From assembly GCA_025403435.1 (NCBI GenBank), contig CM046345.1:14389930-14453929 (forward strand): 64,000 nucleotides of DNA. The letters run 5' to 3'. Under the pieces are notes generated by a model that did not search any database, was not told the DNA's origin, and saw nothing but the letters and a program-made list of their open reading frames with translations. A program made the position numbers and the translations under genes. This DNA comes from Artocarpus heterophyllus. Lineage: Eukaryota > Streptophyta > Magnoliopsida > Rosales > Moraceae. Below, piece after piece: positions 37,554 to 50,044 of the stretch (the stretch's first letter is position 1; each line of letters begins with the position of its first letter).

Positions 37554-37611
37554 TGGCATTGGGGCTGATTTTGAAATAAATGGCATTGGGGCTGATTTTG
37601 AAATAAATGGC
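37554..37611. repeat. 27-bp tandem repeat at a nested insertion site
   Basis: Two copies of a 27-bp unit beginning TGGCATTGGGGCTG (37554-37580, 37581-37607). A third copy starts at 37608, is interrupted by the solo LTR after ATGGC, and resumes at 39966. A local feature of this chromovirus LTR copy. Confidence 0.85.
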
Positions 37612-39965
37612 TGTAACGCCCCTATATGGGGGTTAACAGTTTTTAATGAGATAAAATAAAAATAAATAATAAAAGTAAAACCTTAAAAATAAAATTTGCC
37701 CGGGACTTAAATGAAAACTCTCAACTCAAAAATAAAAATATAAACGACAAATAAACCACAGTTTTAATGTAGCACCTTAAATTTAATAATATAAACTGTT
37801 GTCATCATCATTTTAACCCTCAACACATTATAATACAGTCACAGAAAGTAACAATTGATGCTTACATTATCATGAAGAACATTCTTTACAATTGAGCAGT
37901 CCCAATGTAATATAGTTACATCGCTTCCTCAACTATATTTCTCGTAGCCACCTCACACTTAGTGAGTCCTGAAAAGATATAAACATAAGGGTATGAGCAA
38001 CACTATGCTCAGTAGAGAAAGCTATTACTCACCTCTATCATTACCACATTAAAATCTGCATGGTTAGTAAGTTACATCATATTCCAGATTATGAGGTTTA
38101 TTATGATCACATCTTATGGATACCGTAGTTAATCATTACCAAGTGTCATAATTACACATTTATACAAATATTAACAATCATCATTGTTCCTAGGTATCCA
38201 TGTTAAATTGAGTATCACTCAACTCATCGAAACCCAAATGGGCGCACTTGATCACCCTATAAACATTCCAAGGGTGTTCCGGTGAGGGGACATCAAGCCC
38301 CGAGTCCTCACCAAATCAATTCCTGTACAGTGTGTTCTGGGACTTTCAACCCAAGGAAGCGTCATCACCTTCCCCCTATTTTACCTTTTAGGGTATTCAT
38401 GCCCAAGGACGTAACCGTCGCCCTTTTCATGTCTCACAATTTCTCTATATTGAATCATTATCAATAGAGTTAGTTTTCCTAACCATGCTTCTCAATTTAT
38501 AACATGTGTCAATTCATTATGTTCCTCGCCGTACAATACAAGACGAGTCCATGTCATAGTTTCATATGTGATAATCATATAATATCAGTTCAACATAGAT
38601 ATATATATATATTGCGGCAAAACAATCAATTTTAATTCTATAAAAACCTCACAAAAGATGAGTAATAGAATCCCTACCTTTTAAGCTTATCAACAGTCTC
38701 TTAATCCTGGAATCAATTAACGTTAGCTCCATACTCCCTTGATCCTAAGGCGTGCATAAGGACAATTAAAACTAAAGCACAACATACAACTACATTCATA
38801 AATAAATCATGTGTAAACCTATCTTACTAGTATGCCATTAAAGCTTTTATATAAATCTCTTTTGAATACCACAGTAAACAATTTTTGTCTTAACACAATA
38901 TAAAATGTGAACAAGTAATCTATATGTTTTAGTCCCTAATAAGATTCATCAATCACTTAGGATAATATTGGAAAGGTTGCAAGACATTAAAGAATTAGGT
39001 GGTGAGCAAAGATGGGTTCTTGGTTCAGGTTAGCAGTTGGTATACCATAACAAACTGTCAGATTTACTAGTTTCCAATACAAAAATTGAATAATTCTTAG
39101 AAAATAAAATACAACTCCGATTTAGGTTTATGATAGCTCGTTAGAAAGCCTAGGATGCTACTTTTCAAATATGCAAACCAATTCATAAAATTCATTTTAA
39201 TTTAATCTTAGAATTTCAAGAAATAACCACTGCCCATAGAGGTATTACAAAGTTTAACAATATAAATTTTCTGTCTAGGGCATATACACTTAGACTTCAT
39301 ACATATGCTCCAAAATAGCAACAAACATATACTTAGGTTTAAGAACGCAAATTTGAATAATCCTTTAGTATAAAAGAAAATTTATAAATGAAAGACTAAA
39401 TTTGTTCATAAGATTCTAACCTCGGATTATGGTTAGTTGGAAGCTTGAAATGGTTTCAAAACAGGTTCCTTTACTTCGGTATGACTGAAATTCTTGCTCA
39501 AATGGAGGTGATGGTGGCTGATTTTTATGGCTGCCTTGAAGAAGTTCTCTAAGTATTTTGCTTCAGCAAAGAAATGAGAAGAAGAGTGTGGGAACCGTGG
39601 AAGAGAAAGGAAGAAAAGATGAAGTCTTTGAAGAGAAGTGATAGAAACAATTATAGAGGAGACATGTTGAAGCATGTCACGGAGGAAATAAAGAAAATGA
39701 GGGTCAAGAGTAGTTGGAAAAGATATCCTTATGTCTCATCTAAAGACTTTAACACACATAATGCCAATATGACATTTTTGAGATTTATTAGAAGTTCTAA
39801 GGCTTTTTAGTAATCATACTAAATAAATATAGGAGAATTTTAGAAAACTTAAAAATAGATAAAAATAAATATTATAAAATAAATTTAAATGAAGCAATTT
39901 TTTTTTATACATTAAAAATTAATTTAATTACCTCAATACCCGTTAGGAGAATAACGGGTGTCACA
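37612..39965. mobile_element. Solo LTR nested in the chromovirus LTR, TSD ATGGC
   Basis: The 2354-bp element reads TGTAACGCCCCTATATGGGG to ACGGGTGTCACA and has the perfect duplication ATGGC (37607-37611, 39966-39970). It is the complete version of the LTR at 1-2292. It forms the innermost shell of the nest. Confidence 0.93.
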
Positions 39966-40239
39966 ATGGCATTGGGGCTGATTTTGAAATAAAGGAAAAA
40001 TATAGGGTCTGAAGGTAAATAGTGTAAATAGTGTGTGTAGTTTTGAAAATTAAAATTGTGACAAAAATGAAATTTAAATGTGTATTTTATGCGACATGAA
40101 AATATTCATTTTTAAATTAATTAGGCACACTAATTGATCAAATTTACATGTAATATATCGTAATTAAAATTTTTAGATGTTACAACTCCATCCTCTTAAA
40201 AGAAATTTTGTCCATAAAATTTAAAGCTTACTTCAAAAG

Positions 40240-43200
40240 CAATAAAGGTGCAGGTATACCTTCTGCATCGTCGACTCTAATCCCAAGTTGCTTCATCGTC
40301 ATGGTGGTGCTGCCATAGTACTTTAAAAAATGGAATTCTTGTCATCACAAACTTGTTACTTTGCGATCAATGATTTGAGTCGACACCTCTTCGTAAGTCA
40401 TGTCTTCTTAGAGCGGCACGTCGTGCCATGAGACAACTATGTTGCGGTTGGGTTGGCACTTGCGAAGCATGGGCACATGAGAGACGTTGTGAACATAGGA
40501 CAATTCCTGAGGCAATTCGAGGTGTTACGCAACAACACCAATCTGCCGCAAGTTTTGGGGATGGCCTAATGTGTCTCAGTGCATGTTTTCCACTAACACC
40601 AAAACGAGTAATTCCTTTGCATGTGGAGACTTTCAAAAAAAACATAGTCGCCGTCTTCAAATTCTAAAGGTACATCTTATGTCAGCGTAACTTTTCTCAT
40701 GACTTCAATGATTCGCAAGCATTAACAAATAAAGGCCAATTTTCTTTTTGATATTATCTGGTTCAGTGGTGACTCATCCTTATGCTCGAGCCAACGAAGT
40801 TGTACCTGATATGGTCTACCTTCAAGTGCCTCAATGGAGCCTTATTGATGACAGCTTAGCACCCTTTGTTATAAGAGAATTCAGCTAGGTTTGGGTGCTT
40901 CTCTTGATATTTGCCAAAGTCCAATATGCATGCACGAAACATATCCTCAAAAATCTAACAAACTCTTTTAATATGTCCCTCAATCTAAGGATGAAAAATT
41001 ATGCTAAACTCAACTCCGCTCCGAAGGCTTCTTGAAAATCTTCCAATATTTGATATTAAAACAGGTATCTCTATCTGAAGTGGTTAATGATGAAACCATG
41101 TGTAATTGGACAAAGTGCTCAAAAACTCTCCCAAGTCCTTCCCTAGACAATTAGGCTGAAATAAAATGAATAAGATGGGTCTATTTGATTAATCTATCAA
41201 TGGCGACCCAAGTAGCGTCATACTTACAGTTAAGCCGTGTGTCAACATAATTTCCAAACTTAAAGCTAGGTTGGCCTCAAAGGAACCAAACTTAATATAT
41301 ATGACCTAAAATGATCTCTACAACTCCACACAACTCTCAATGCCGATACGTCTATGATTAACTAAAATTTATGAGATGGTCCTTTAGAAGAGAAGACCTC
41401 AATAGATATCACTGGGCAATTCCTAGAAACATGTAATTTGAGCACATATATATCCAAACGATGAATCCCATAAACATCTTATGCATCTCCAAAAAGTATG
41501 AACCTATGTCAAGGATAATGGGTATACAATCCTAATTTAAGCCCTCTAATTCTTTCATGATAATCCTCAAGGAAATAATATCTTGTAATTCAATGACTCG
41601 ATAACATCCCTAATAGTTATGTTAAACCTCAAATATGCATACTCAAATTACTAAAATCAAACAATATGATTCTTAGCAACACATGTCTTATCATGGGTAG
41701 TAAAGTTAATTTGTCGCCTCAGATACAACAATCATGTCTAAAGGTCAAGGTCTTAGACTTTGTCTACTAGATCCTTGGTGTGATAGTAAAATTTAGTCTT
41801 TATTTACCATAGAGTCTCGTGAACCAACCTTGATGATTTAAACTAAATGAAATCACCTGTTTATATTCCAAAATTCACCGATAAGAAGACACAAACTTAG
41901 TGCATTAGAAAGCAATTTCTTGAATCTTAGCCAGAAGAAAATTTTCAAACCTCGTCGTATCGTTTCAAAATTAAGACCTTGAGATGTGCTTTCTAGCAAA
42001 TAGACAAGTTATAAATGATCATAATCTCCTAAGAGGGACTTCAAATGTTTAAATGCCTAAAGTACAATTTCAAAGGGAAATGACTTCAAGAATACCTCAT
42101 ATCACAACGTTGTCTCATCTTATTATAGTCTCTGTAATTGCTCACTCTCATTTGTTGTCTTAGTCATTATTTAGCTTAAAATCCTCATAACAACTAGTTC
42201 CTATAACCTTGTGTTTCTATCTAACTTTAAAACTTTACATATAGTTTTTTTAACTAAGTTTTTACCTGTCATATAGTCAATCAGAACACTAGGTGAAATA
42301 CTTTAAGCATTCCACTGTGCTTCTATTTGGGGAACCCGACCTTGGTCATATCAATACATGAACTCTGAGTAATAGTTAGTTCTACTTTAAACTTCTATGG
42401 TAATAGCATATCGAGATCGATCCTCTCTTAGAGTCAGTATCTGTAACAATATAATAATATAAATAATAATGATAATAACAATAACAGTAATAATAGTAGT
42501 AACAATAATAAGGAAATGACAAAAATGTCAAACATGACTAAACTTAAATCATTACTTAGCTTTCTCAACTCAAGGTAAATCACATATCATACTTATGGGT
42601 TGACTTCTGCCAATAAGAAAATAAGGCCAGTAATTACAAGCTATCATAATAACCTCAATTAGAAGACCGACATAGTCATAATGACAACTTGGAGCAAATT
42701 ACAACTTTAAAGTTAAATAATTGACACCGTAGTCAAAATGACAGAACTTAAACCTCACGGTTTGGAACTAGGAGGACATATGGGTTATGGCCTACCATGC
42801 CCCTAAGTGTTTATAGTAGCTTCTAGGTGTTCTTCTCGTGTCACGGTTTATGATAGAGTCATCACTATTTGAGGTAAGAAGAAGAGGTTCGGAAATCCTA
42901 CGAAGTTAATGCCTTTGTATAAACTATCACTTAGGATGATGGATGTTTTAGCTTATGGGAATAAGTGACAACATCCTAAGAGTAGATATGGCCTAGATCC
43001 ATACCTAGTGTAGTTGTTTAACTCAGTTCTAAATCGAAACCTGTGCGATGGTATGACCAAGAAATAGGGTCAAAATCCTCAAACCTTACTATTAGCTAAA
43101 GGCAACAGGATGAATGAAACAGAATTAATGACAAGGCCTTATAGTTTATGACCATCCTTCAGAATTTCACCATGATCATGAACTTTAATTTACCCCATTT

Positions 43201-43850
43201 ATCTCCTAAAACATAGTGTGTCATCTCTTATCTGTGTAATTATTTCTCCTAGGATAATTTGTAGATGAATAATATTTCTTAATTTGGCCTTTTAAAATTA
43301 TTCTCTTCTTAGATACTCCCCAAAAATCCAAAAACTGAGAAGTGTATCATATTTCCTAAGTACATGAGGATTACCATCCTAAGAACATTTCTCACATAGG
43401 ATATTAGGAAAATCTCTCTATATTTTTTTTCTTCTTTATATCCACATTATACTCTTTTTATTGTATGTTAAGAGACAAATCTTTCTTTCTTAAACCTAAT
43501 GCACAATATATCATTTTCTTCTACCTACTAATCATTATACACTTATAGCAATCACATACACCCTATAGATTTATGAAAGGTTATATCTGAATATTCCATC
43601 AATACACATGGCACCATGATTCAGAATCATAACTTAAAACTCAAAACTGATTAAGTATAACCTTAAATCTCCCATGAGTAACTTGTAATCAAGGTATATC
43701 TACAAGAATGCATCAAGAATATGTAACCTCGATGTTCTATTAATACTTCCCTAAGGGAACCCTCAAAACCACTTAGTAATATATAGTGACTTATTAGGTT
43801 TCTTGAAATTAAATGTTGTAATATACAAATGGAATTCCTATGTTAGATCC
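40240..43850 (-). pseudogene. Chromovirus internal region: decayed pol with chromodomain
   Basis: Heavily mutated. On the minus strand near 41240-41170 is a degenerate integrase stretch (WVAIDRLIK). Near 40520-40430 is the post-integrase segment HLELPQELSYVHNV and SHVPMLRKCQPN. Near 40400-40260 is a chromodomain remnant (MTYEEVSTQIIDRKV). This order, integrase then chromodomain then polypurine tract, is that of chromoviruses. Upstream of the integrase I could not place reverse transcriptase or gag motifs with confidence. Multiple stops and frameshifts throughout. Confidence 0.65.
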
Positions 43851-44211
43851 TCGTCTCCTACGCCAAGTTGTGATTTTCTTAGAATTCTAACTTAAAAGAT
43901 GCAAGATTTCTCAGCTATAGTAAAAATATAAATCACGGTGAAACTATGAGTTATAAAGTCTTTTTTTTTTTAATTTTTGTTCAATGCTTCTACTTAAAGA
44001 GAACATCATCCTTAAAGTTTAATATCAAGTTGACATCTAGATCTCATAAATGTCGCCACACAATAGACTCTTAAATTTGTTGTATAGTGTACCTGACTAG
44101 CATTGGCACAACACATGTCCCATCAATGAAAACAATTTAAACAAAACAATATTTTGAAAAACCTTAGGAAAGAAAACATTGGTTCAAACAAAGCTTCTTT
44201 TAACACCAAAT

Positions 44212-44213
<2 letters not shown>

Positions 44214-44259
<46 letters not shown>
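44214..44259. repeat. Poly(A) run of about 46 bases
   Basis: An uninterrupted A run in the chromovirus 5' LTR region. Its length is unreliable in any assembly. It gives a spurious Lys-rich ORF. Confidence 0.9.
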
Positions 44260-44260
<1 letters not shown>

Positions 44261-46632
44261 AAAACAAAACAAAAACTCACACGGTTCAATTCCCAAGGAT
44301 TCTGAAGCCCTGCTCTAATATACATATTGATGACTTGTCAACACTATCTTGGTACTTACTTAGCACCACTTTTTGTTGTGCCGGGAAAGGGGTTAATTTA
44401 AAACACAAAAATGAGCAAAAGTCCTAGAAAGATAATATTTGAACAAACTTTAACACGTCAAACAATTAAGGTATTTAAATAAGCAATAAGGTAAACAAGT
44501 AAATAATTGGGATATCAAAGATTGCAAATGTAGTAAAATAATTAAGAAAGAGATGAGACAATTTTAATTAAATTTCCATTCCTAACCTTTGGCATATCAT
44601 ATACTTAACATACTTACAATGCTTCAGTCAATGCACATGCTACGGAGCCCTCCAATCAAGGTTTAGGGGCCTGCCCCCAAGGTTACATTCTAAATAACCT
44701 GATCTTTTTGGCTACTAAAAACCAACCACCAGGAACCATATGTCCTTTGTAGCATTTGAATACCCTATTATGCTTAATATTTCTTACTCCAAGTCTAAAT
44801 CATAATTTCTTAAATTCATTTGTCAAAATATGAAACTATACATATTTACATATGTTATATACATTTTGGAAACTCATTGCAATATGCAAAAACACATTTA
44901 TAAACAATCTTGTAAGAAACATGCTCGCCAAAACAAAATAATTTTAATTTCAAATCTACCAAGAAAGGGATTAGGACCCTCCCTTTTTAGTAAAACGTCT
45001 AAGGATAGCCTTAAATTGCATAAATCTAGCTCGCACAACATAAGCTCCAACGCTTCCCAACCTTGACCATTTATAACAAGATTAGCGAGGAACCAAAACA
45101 AGAATAAATAAAACCATAAATTTGTATTATGTATAAATCAATCTCTTGTGTACCATTTGTGTTTTAAAATGATCATGAAATGCGAATTGGTATTTCACAA
45201 CTTAAAAACACAAAAATAGAGGTTTTAGGACTGTTTAATCATGGCAGAACATAGAGGAACCGAACCAGAACAAACCAAGAGTGTGTTGGGCTCAGGTGGA
45301 GGTGACAGTAGCTAAGTCTACTACCCACGTTAGACCACAACACTTAGGGCACAGTCGATCACGCCTCCACCGTACTGGGTAGAACCCAGTTTTTCCTCCT
45401 TCAACCAGATTTGAAAGATGTCAAGTTTTTGGCTTGAACTGCTTTTAAGTGACTCAATACCATTCCAAAATGTGTAGTAAACATTCTATAATCTTAGTAA
45501 ATGTATTCCATTGAATTTTTATGCCAAAATCATCATGGAAACTATATTTTTAGAAGTTGTTTGAAATAAAAATGAAAATATGTTCAAATTCATTTTTCAA
45601 GCTCCAAGCTTCTAAACATAAATTGTAAAATTATGAAAACTAATTTAAATGCTCCTAACTTATTTCTAACATCAATGCCAAATCTAAATGAAAACATATT
45701 TTCTATTTTAGTTCAAAACTCAAGCTTTTGTTCATCCACACAAATATGCACATAACCATGAACCAGAAATTTTGCATGAACATTGAGCACGAATATCATG
45801 CATCAAACTTAAAGAAAATACAAACTAAAATCCAAGTTCGGATTAGAGAAAACCTACATCAAAACTCCTCTTAAAAACACTAAATTTTCAAATTAAAAAC
45901 CAAGCTTGAGCTCTTGAAGTTGGCTAGACATGAAGGTGACATTTTTGGCTGGTTTGGGACAAGAGGAGGGATTGTCCTTCTTGGTGTTTTTGGTTGTTTT
46001 TTTCTTGTGTTTTTGGACATGTCTCAGCTGCATTTTTGGGCAAGAAGACGAGCTGTTTTTGGCTGAGTTTTTAGCTGTGTTTTTGGTTGATTTTGAGCAA
46101 GAAGATGGGCTACTCATGGCTGTCTTTGGTGGTTTGATTTTTGGTTTGGTTGGCAGCAGCAAAGAGAGGGAGAGTGAGAGAGTGAGGAGTGGGAGAGAGG
46201 AGAAGAGGGTGATGAGTGTGTGGTGTGCTCAATATGATGGAGTAGTAGCCTCCATGTGGTGCATTTATCTATACATGGAGACTCAAAAAAAAAAAAAAAT
46301 GTTGTCTTTTGGGTTGGGGGATGCACGGGTGAGAGGAGTGAGAGCGGGGTTTGGGTGATTTTGAAATAAAAGAAAAATATGTGCGTGAGGGTAAATAGTG
46401 GGTATAGTTTTGAAAATTAAAATTGTTACAAAAATGAATTTTAAATTTGTAAATGGGTATTTATTTTATACAACATGAAAATTTTCCTTTTCAAATTAAT
46501 TAGGCATACTAATTGATCAAATTTACACATAATAAATTGTAATTAAAATTTTACATGTTACAAAAGCGGTGATTTTAAAGTTTAATGGATAAAATAGGAG
46601 AGACTCCAAAGTTAAAAGACCATTAATGTTAA

Positions 46633-49600
46633 TAGTCCTATACGTATATTCACTAAGAAAATATATGTATATAACACTATATGTATGAGTCTATTAACGC
46701 AGTACATGACAAAATATGATTAGTCAATTGAGACTAAAAGTTAGACAAAAAATCTGAATCTGTATGTATACAAGGATGGTAATTATATAAAGATATACAT
46801 TTTATAGTGTTTGGAAACATAGTTGAAATAATAAATTAAAACTAAAACACCATAACTTATGAGACTTTACACTATAGCAGTTGGAGCTAATAACTTCTTA
46901 CTAAGTTGTCAAAGCAAAGTGTTTTATGGTGTGGATTTTCATATGGAAGGTCGTCTTGTTGCATTATATTGGCTGCAAGTTGGCATCATAAATTTTTTTT
47001 GCTTTGTTCAAAGCAAAAAAAAAAACAAAAAAAAATGTTTATTTTGATCCATTGGTGCGTTTGATTTGTTTGCCACGCGCTGTAATTTGGCTTTATTTTA
47101 TTTTATATATGTGTATATTTTTCTAACTTTGATAAGTTTAAATTCGTTCGTTTGTAAAAAGAAAAAGAAAAAGAATAGTTTGGGAATGCGAAATAGAAGA
47201 AGTTAGTCTCACGAATATTATTGTTAAATAAAAATTAAGGAAGAGAAAATATACAGTTTTTTTTTTTTTTGGCCATGGATACAACTTTTTTCTTTTTTAA
47301 GGGGTAAAAGATATCAGTCTCAGGATCTTTATTTGGAAAGTATTGTATCGAAATAGTTAATTTACTTTCTTTATTTCCTTTTTTTATGCATTCATAAACA
47401 GCCAAGCGAAATCCTAATCGTTATCCTCTATGGATATAAATTTTGGAAACTACGTAACCTTAAGATTTTGAAGGAAAAAAAATAAAAATAAGAAAATTCT
47501 AAAAGGGCTTCATTTTGGTTAAACCAATGAATTCTTTCCTTCTTCTTAATCTTATTCCTCCTCCTCCCATTCTTCTACTTGAATCTACTTCTTTAATTTC
47601 CTTGTGAGTGTTATAAAGAAAAAGAAAGGAATTATTACCTAATAGAAAGCATTAAGAACATTGCACAATAAAAAAGCAAAGGGGAATACGCGCACTTCGA
47701 GCATGCTAATTAATTTTGTTTAAGTATTCTTGGTATCTTGTTCCTCTATTTAAATTTTGACACATTGTGAATTGTTTAAATATTTTTGGTGTCTTATTCT
47801 TATTTTTGTGGTCAAATTCTTAAATTTAGATGACATGGCAAATAAATAGTAGGGAACAACCATCGAGACGAAAAATAGAGGACAACAGATCTGAACTCTA
47901 CAATCCTAGTGGATTTAAAAGTTTACAATTGGTTTGGCCTGCCCTGGCCCCTTTCTTCTTTGGACTTATATCTGTAGGATTTTTCTATTCCAACAATGGA
48001 GAAAATTTGAAAATGTGTCCCCTCAATTTACAATAGAGAAAATGCAAAGTAATTTAATCCCTATAAGAAAGAGGTAGCATAAATTTTAAGATTCAATGTT
48101 CCTTATTCTCATTCATGTTTTTTTTTTATCTTGTCTCTCTAATAACATTATATCATATCAATTAAAATATCAAGCATAATCTCCAATCTAGTAGGGGATT
48201 GAAAACATCACAAAGGTGAAATGACTTTTGAAAAAGTGAAACATAAACACAAAAAATATAACCAACCTATAGTAAATTGGTAAAACCTCTGCATTTCATG
48301 AAACAACTCGGTAGAAACAAGGCAATCCAGCCAAAAAAGTGGTGACTCCTCCATATAGCTTTTTTAGCATGTGTAAAGCTTATGTATGACCCAATGAGTT
48401 TTTACTTAAATCATTTTCTGTTAGCGTGAAGAAACTTGAGCTATGATAGTTGCAATATAAAAGGTACCAATGTACATCAAAATTGATGAAAATGAACTAA
48501 CAGAAAGAAGATATTTGAGTTTAGATTGTTGCCCGATCAGGTGCCAATGTACATAAAAAATGTATTCTGAGATAATGCAGCATATTGTGAGATTTTATGT
48601 TATAAGAGTAATAAGTTTTGCCATACTTGTACTAATGCTAATGAACCTTTTAAATCCTGTATTGCTATTAAATCTTCCAAAAGCAATTTTTTTAAGGTTC
48701 TTTCTACAATGGAGTCTCATACTGGTTATGAATATTTCTAATTGTTAGATACGTGGGTATAGGTTCTTCAGGTTGATTGGGGGCAGTTGTCTCTACTAAG
48801 TTTTTAAAAATTTAAACTTTCTTAAACTATCTAACTTTTTCATTCTGCATGTACTAAAGTTTAATATTTTCATATATGCCCCATTAAACTTTATCCAATT
48901 TTTATTTTCTTCCCATGTCTCTTTTATAAATAACTTTTTTTTGATGGTTACAAACGTAAACTAACAATAACTCTACCCTCTACTCCAACATAATATGTAG
49001 AGTTCAAATCTCTCAGTCTCAAGTTTAAAGAACTTTACTCTTTTACTTATTGTGTGGGAGCATACTATAACCGTTTTTTTCTTCTTTTTCACACTTTGCA
49101 ATTTGATGTTTGAAACAAAAAACCTACACTTTATATTATGGACTGTATTACATTTATATCTTTATATTTTAAATTTATGTTAAATCTTTAGCTTTTTTAA
49201 TAAAGGTTGATTCTGACCATTAAAAATGCTTAAATCTTATTCACATTTTATAATTTTTTAATTTTTTCTTTTTTTTTTATTAGGAATGATTACAGCTTTA
49301 TTGCGGTGATAATTGACCAGTGACCAGTTAAACGTAAGAATTGAGTATGAATTTAAAATCTAAAAAATATAAAAATGATACATCCAAAATATGAGCAATA
49401 AATTTTTTTATAACCTTAAAATGCACATTTCAAAACATTAGATCATATTAAAATCACACAAAAACAAAAATAAAAAATAAAAGAAACAGTTTTTGATATA
49501 AATATGGTGTCTTAGGACAAAACTCTACGAATAGGATATGTTTCATACCCTACAATTCTCAATAATATGTATTTTGGTAGTTATTCAAAAATATTATAGT

Positions 49601-50044
49601 AGAATTTATTTTACATATTTTTCAAAAACAAAAAGAATAGTTTACATTACGTACAGAGTTTCATACAGATCTAACTACTTAATGAAAAGTTCTTAGAATG
49701 GCTAAGTGACAGAATTTTGTAAACACGCATTTTTATGAACATAAGTTTTCAATTCATTCTCAAATAAAATTTCATCAAAAAATAAATGTGTTTTTGTGTG
49801 ATCATTACATTATTTGTTTTAATAATTATGTATATATTGTTTGCTTTTAATAATATTATATTGACTTTATCTTAACTGTCAAATTCATCATTTTTTCTTT
49901 GATAGGTGTTTTGTGTATTGTGCAAGTTAAATTTTGTCTCAGTTTTTAAAATTTGGTCTTATTTTGTGAAAAAGTTATGTAGTAATGTCTTGTTTTTTAA
50001 AAGTTAAATAGTATTATCAAGTAAATTTTCAAAGATTTGGTTAT
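46633..50044. other. AT-rich DNA of the inserted block, no gene
   Basis: A short MITE (46807-46912) lies near the left. The rest shows only short open frames on both strands (for example 47830-48036 and 48560-48748) without recognisable domains or splice structure. It may be intergenic DNA from the donor locus of the GUX fragment. Confidence 0.5.
46807..46912. mobile_element. Short hAT-like MITE copy 4
   Basis: Opens GTGTTTGGAAACATAGTTG and contains ACTTTACACTATAGCAGTTG, followed by AGCTAATAACTT. It matches copies 1 and 2 in the CIA30 gene, 34 kb away, and so was present in the donor DNA of the block. Confidence 0.55.

Larger units (their letters stand above)
35414..46562 (-). mobile_element. 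Decayed Ty3 chromovirus
   Basis: The right end TGTAACAT (minus strand, from 46562) and the left end TGTCACGATCC (35414) are flanked by AAAGC and AACGC, a target duplication with one mismatch, inside the foldback element. The two LTRs share sequence such as CATGCTACGGAGCCC and CAAGGTTACA. On the minus strand the 5' LTR runs from 46562 to about 43872. A primer-binding-like TTGGCGTAGGAGACGAGG (43871-43854) follows. The 3' LTR is 40184-35414, carrying another nested solo LTR. The purine tract AAGAGGATGGAGT precedes the 3' LTR (40197-40185). The inner border of the 5' LTR is uncertain. Confidence 0.75.
35003..46632. mobile_element. Foldback element of CCCCTAAACTTT type, split by the chromovirus
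   Basis: Pieces 35003-35413 and 46568-46632. The outer ends are inverted: CAATGGCCCCTAAACTTTG near 35008 against CAAAGTTAAAAGACCATTAA near 46603. Inside, CCCTAAACTTTCAAAAT-like phrases repeat on the left and their complements (GAAAGTTTAGGGGC) on the right of the first piece, so arms of about 150 bp can pair. No coding capacity. Confidence 0.65.
34315..50044. other. 15.7-kb foreign block inserted in the copia 5' LTR
   Basis: The block is bounded by the 9-bp direct repeat TATTTTTCA (34306-34314 and 50045-50053). It begins inside a GUX-like exon and ends in featureless AT-rich DNA. No terminal inverted repeat, transposase or Helitron-type CTRR end is seen. Contents: GUX fragment, foldback element, chromovirus, another solo LTR, a MITE and about 3 kb of unannotated DNA. 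These are older than the copia element, so they appear to have arrived together. Confidence 0.75.

Noticed and set aside
44179..44427. Lys-rich 82-codon ORF
   Set aside because: Produced by a 46-base poly(A) run in the chromovirus LTR.
45930..46358. 142-codon hydrophobic ORF similar to one at 37117-37434
   Set aside because: Both lie at the same position in the two chromovirus LTRs; low-complexity TTTTTGG-rich DNA gives Phe/Leu/Val runs in that frame.
34315..50044. Helitron explanation for the 15.7-kb block
   Set aside because: No 5' TC or 3' CTRR end with hairpin at the borders, and Helitrons do not make a 9-bp duplication; the junction also involves a deletion.
34315..50044. Pack-MULE explanation as a firm call
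   Set aside because: The 9-bp repeat fits, but the block ends CGTTGCGGTTCC and AAGATTTGGTTAT are not inverted repeats and the 9-mer is T-rich, so chance is possible.
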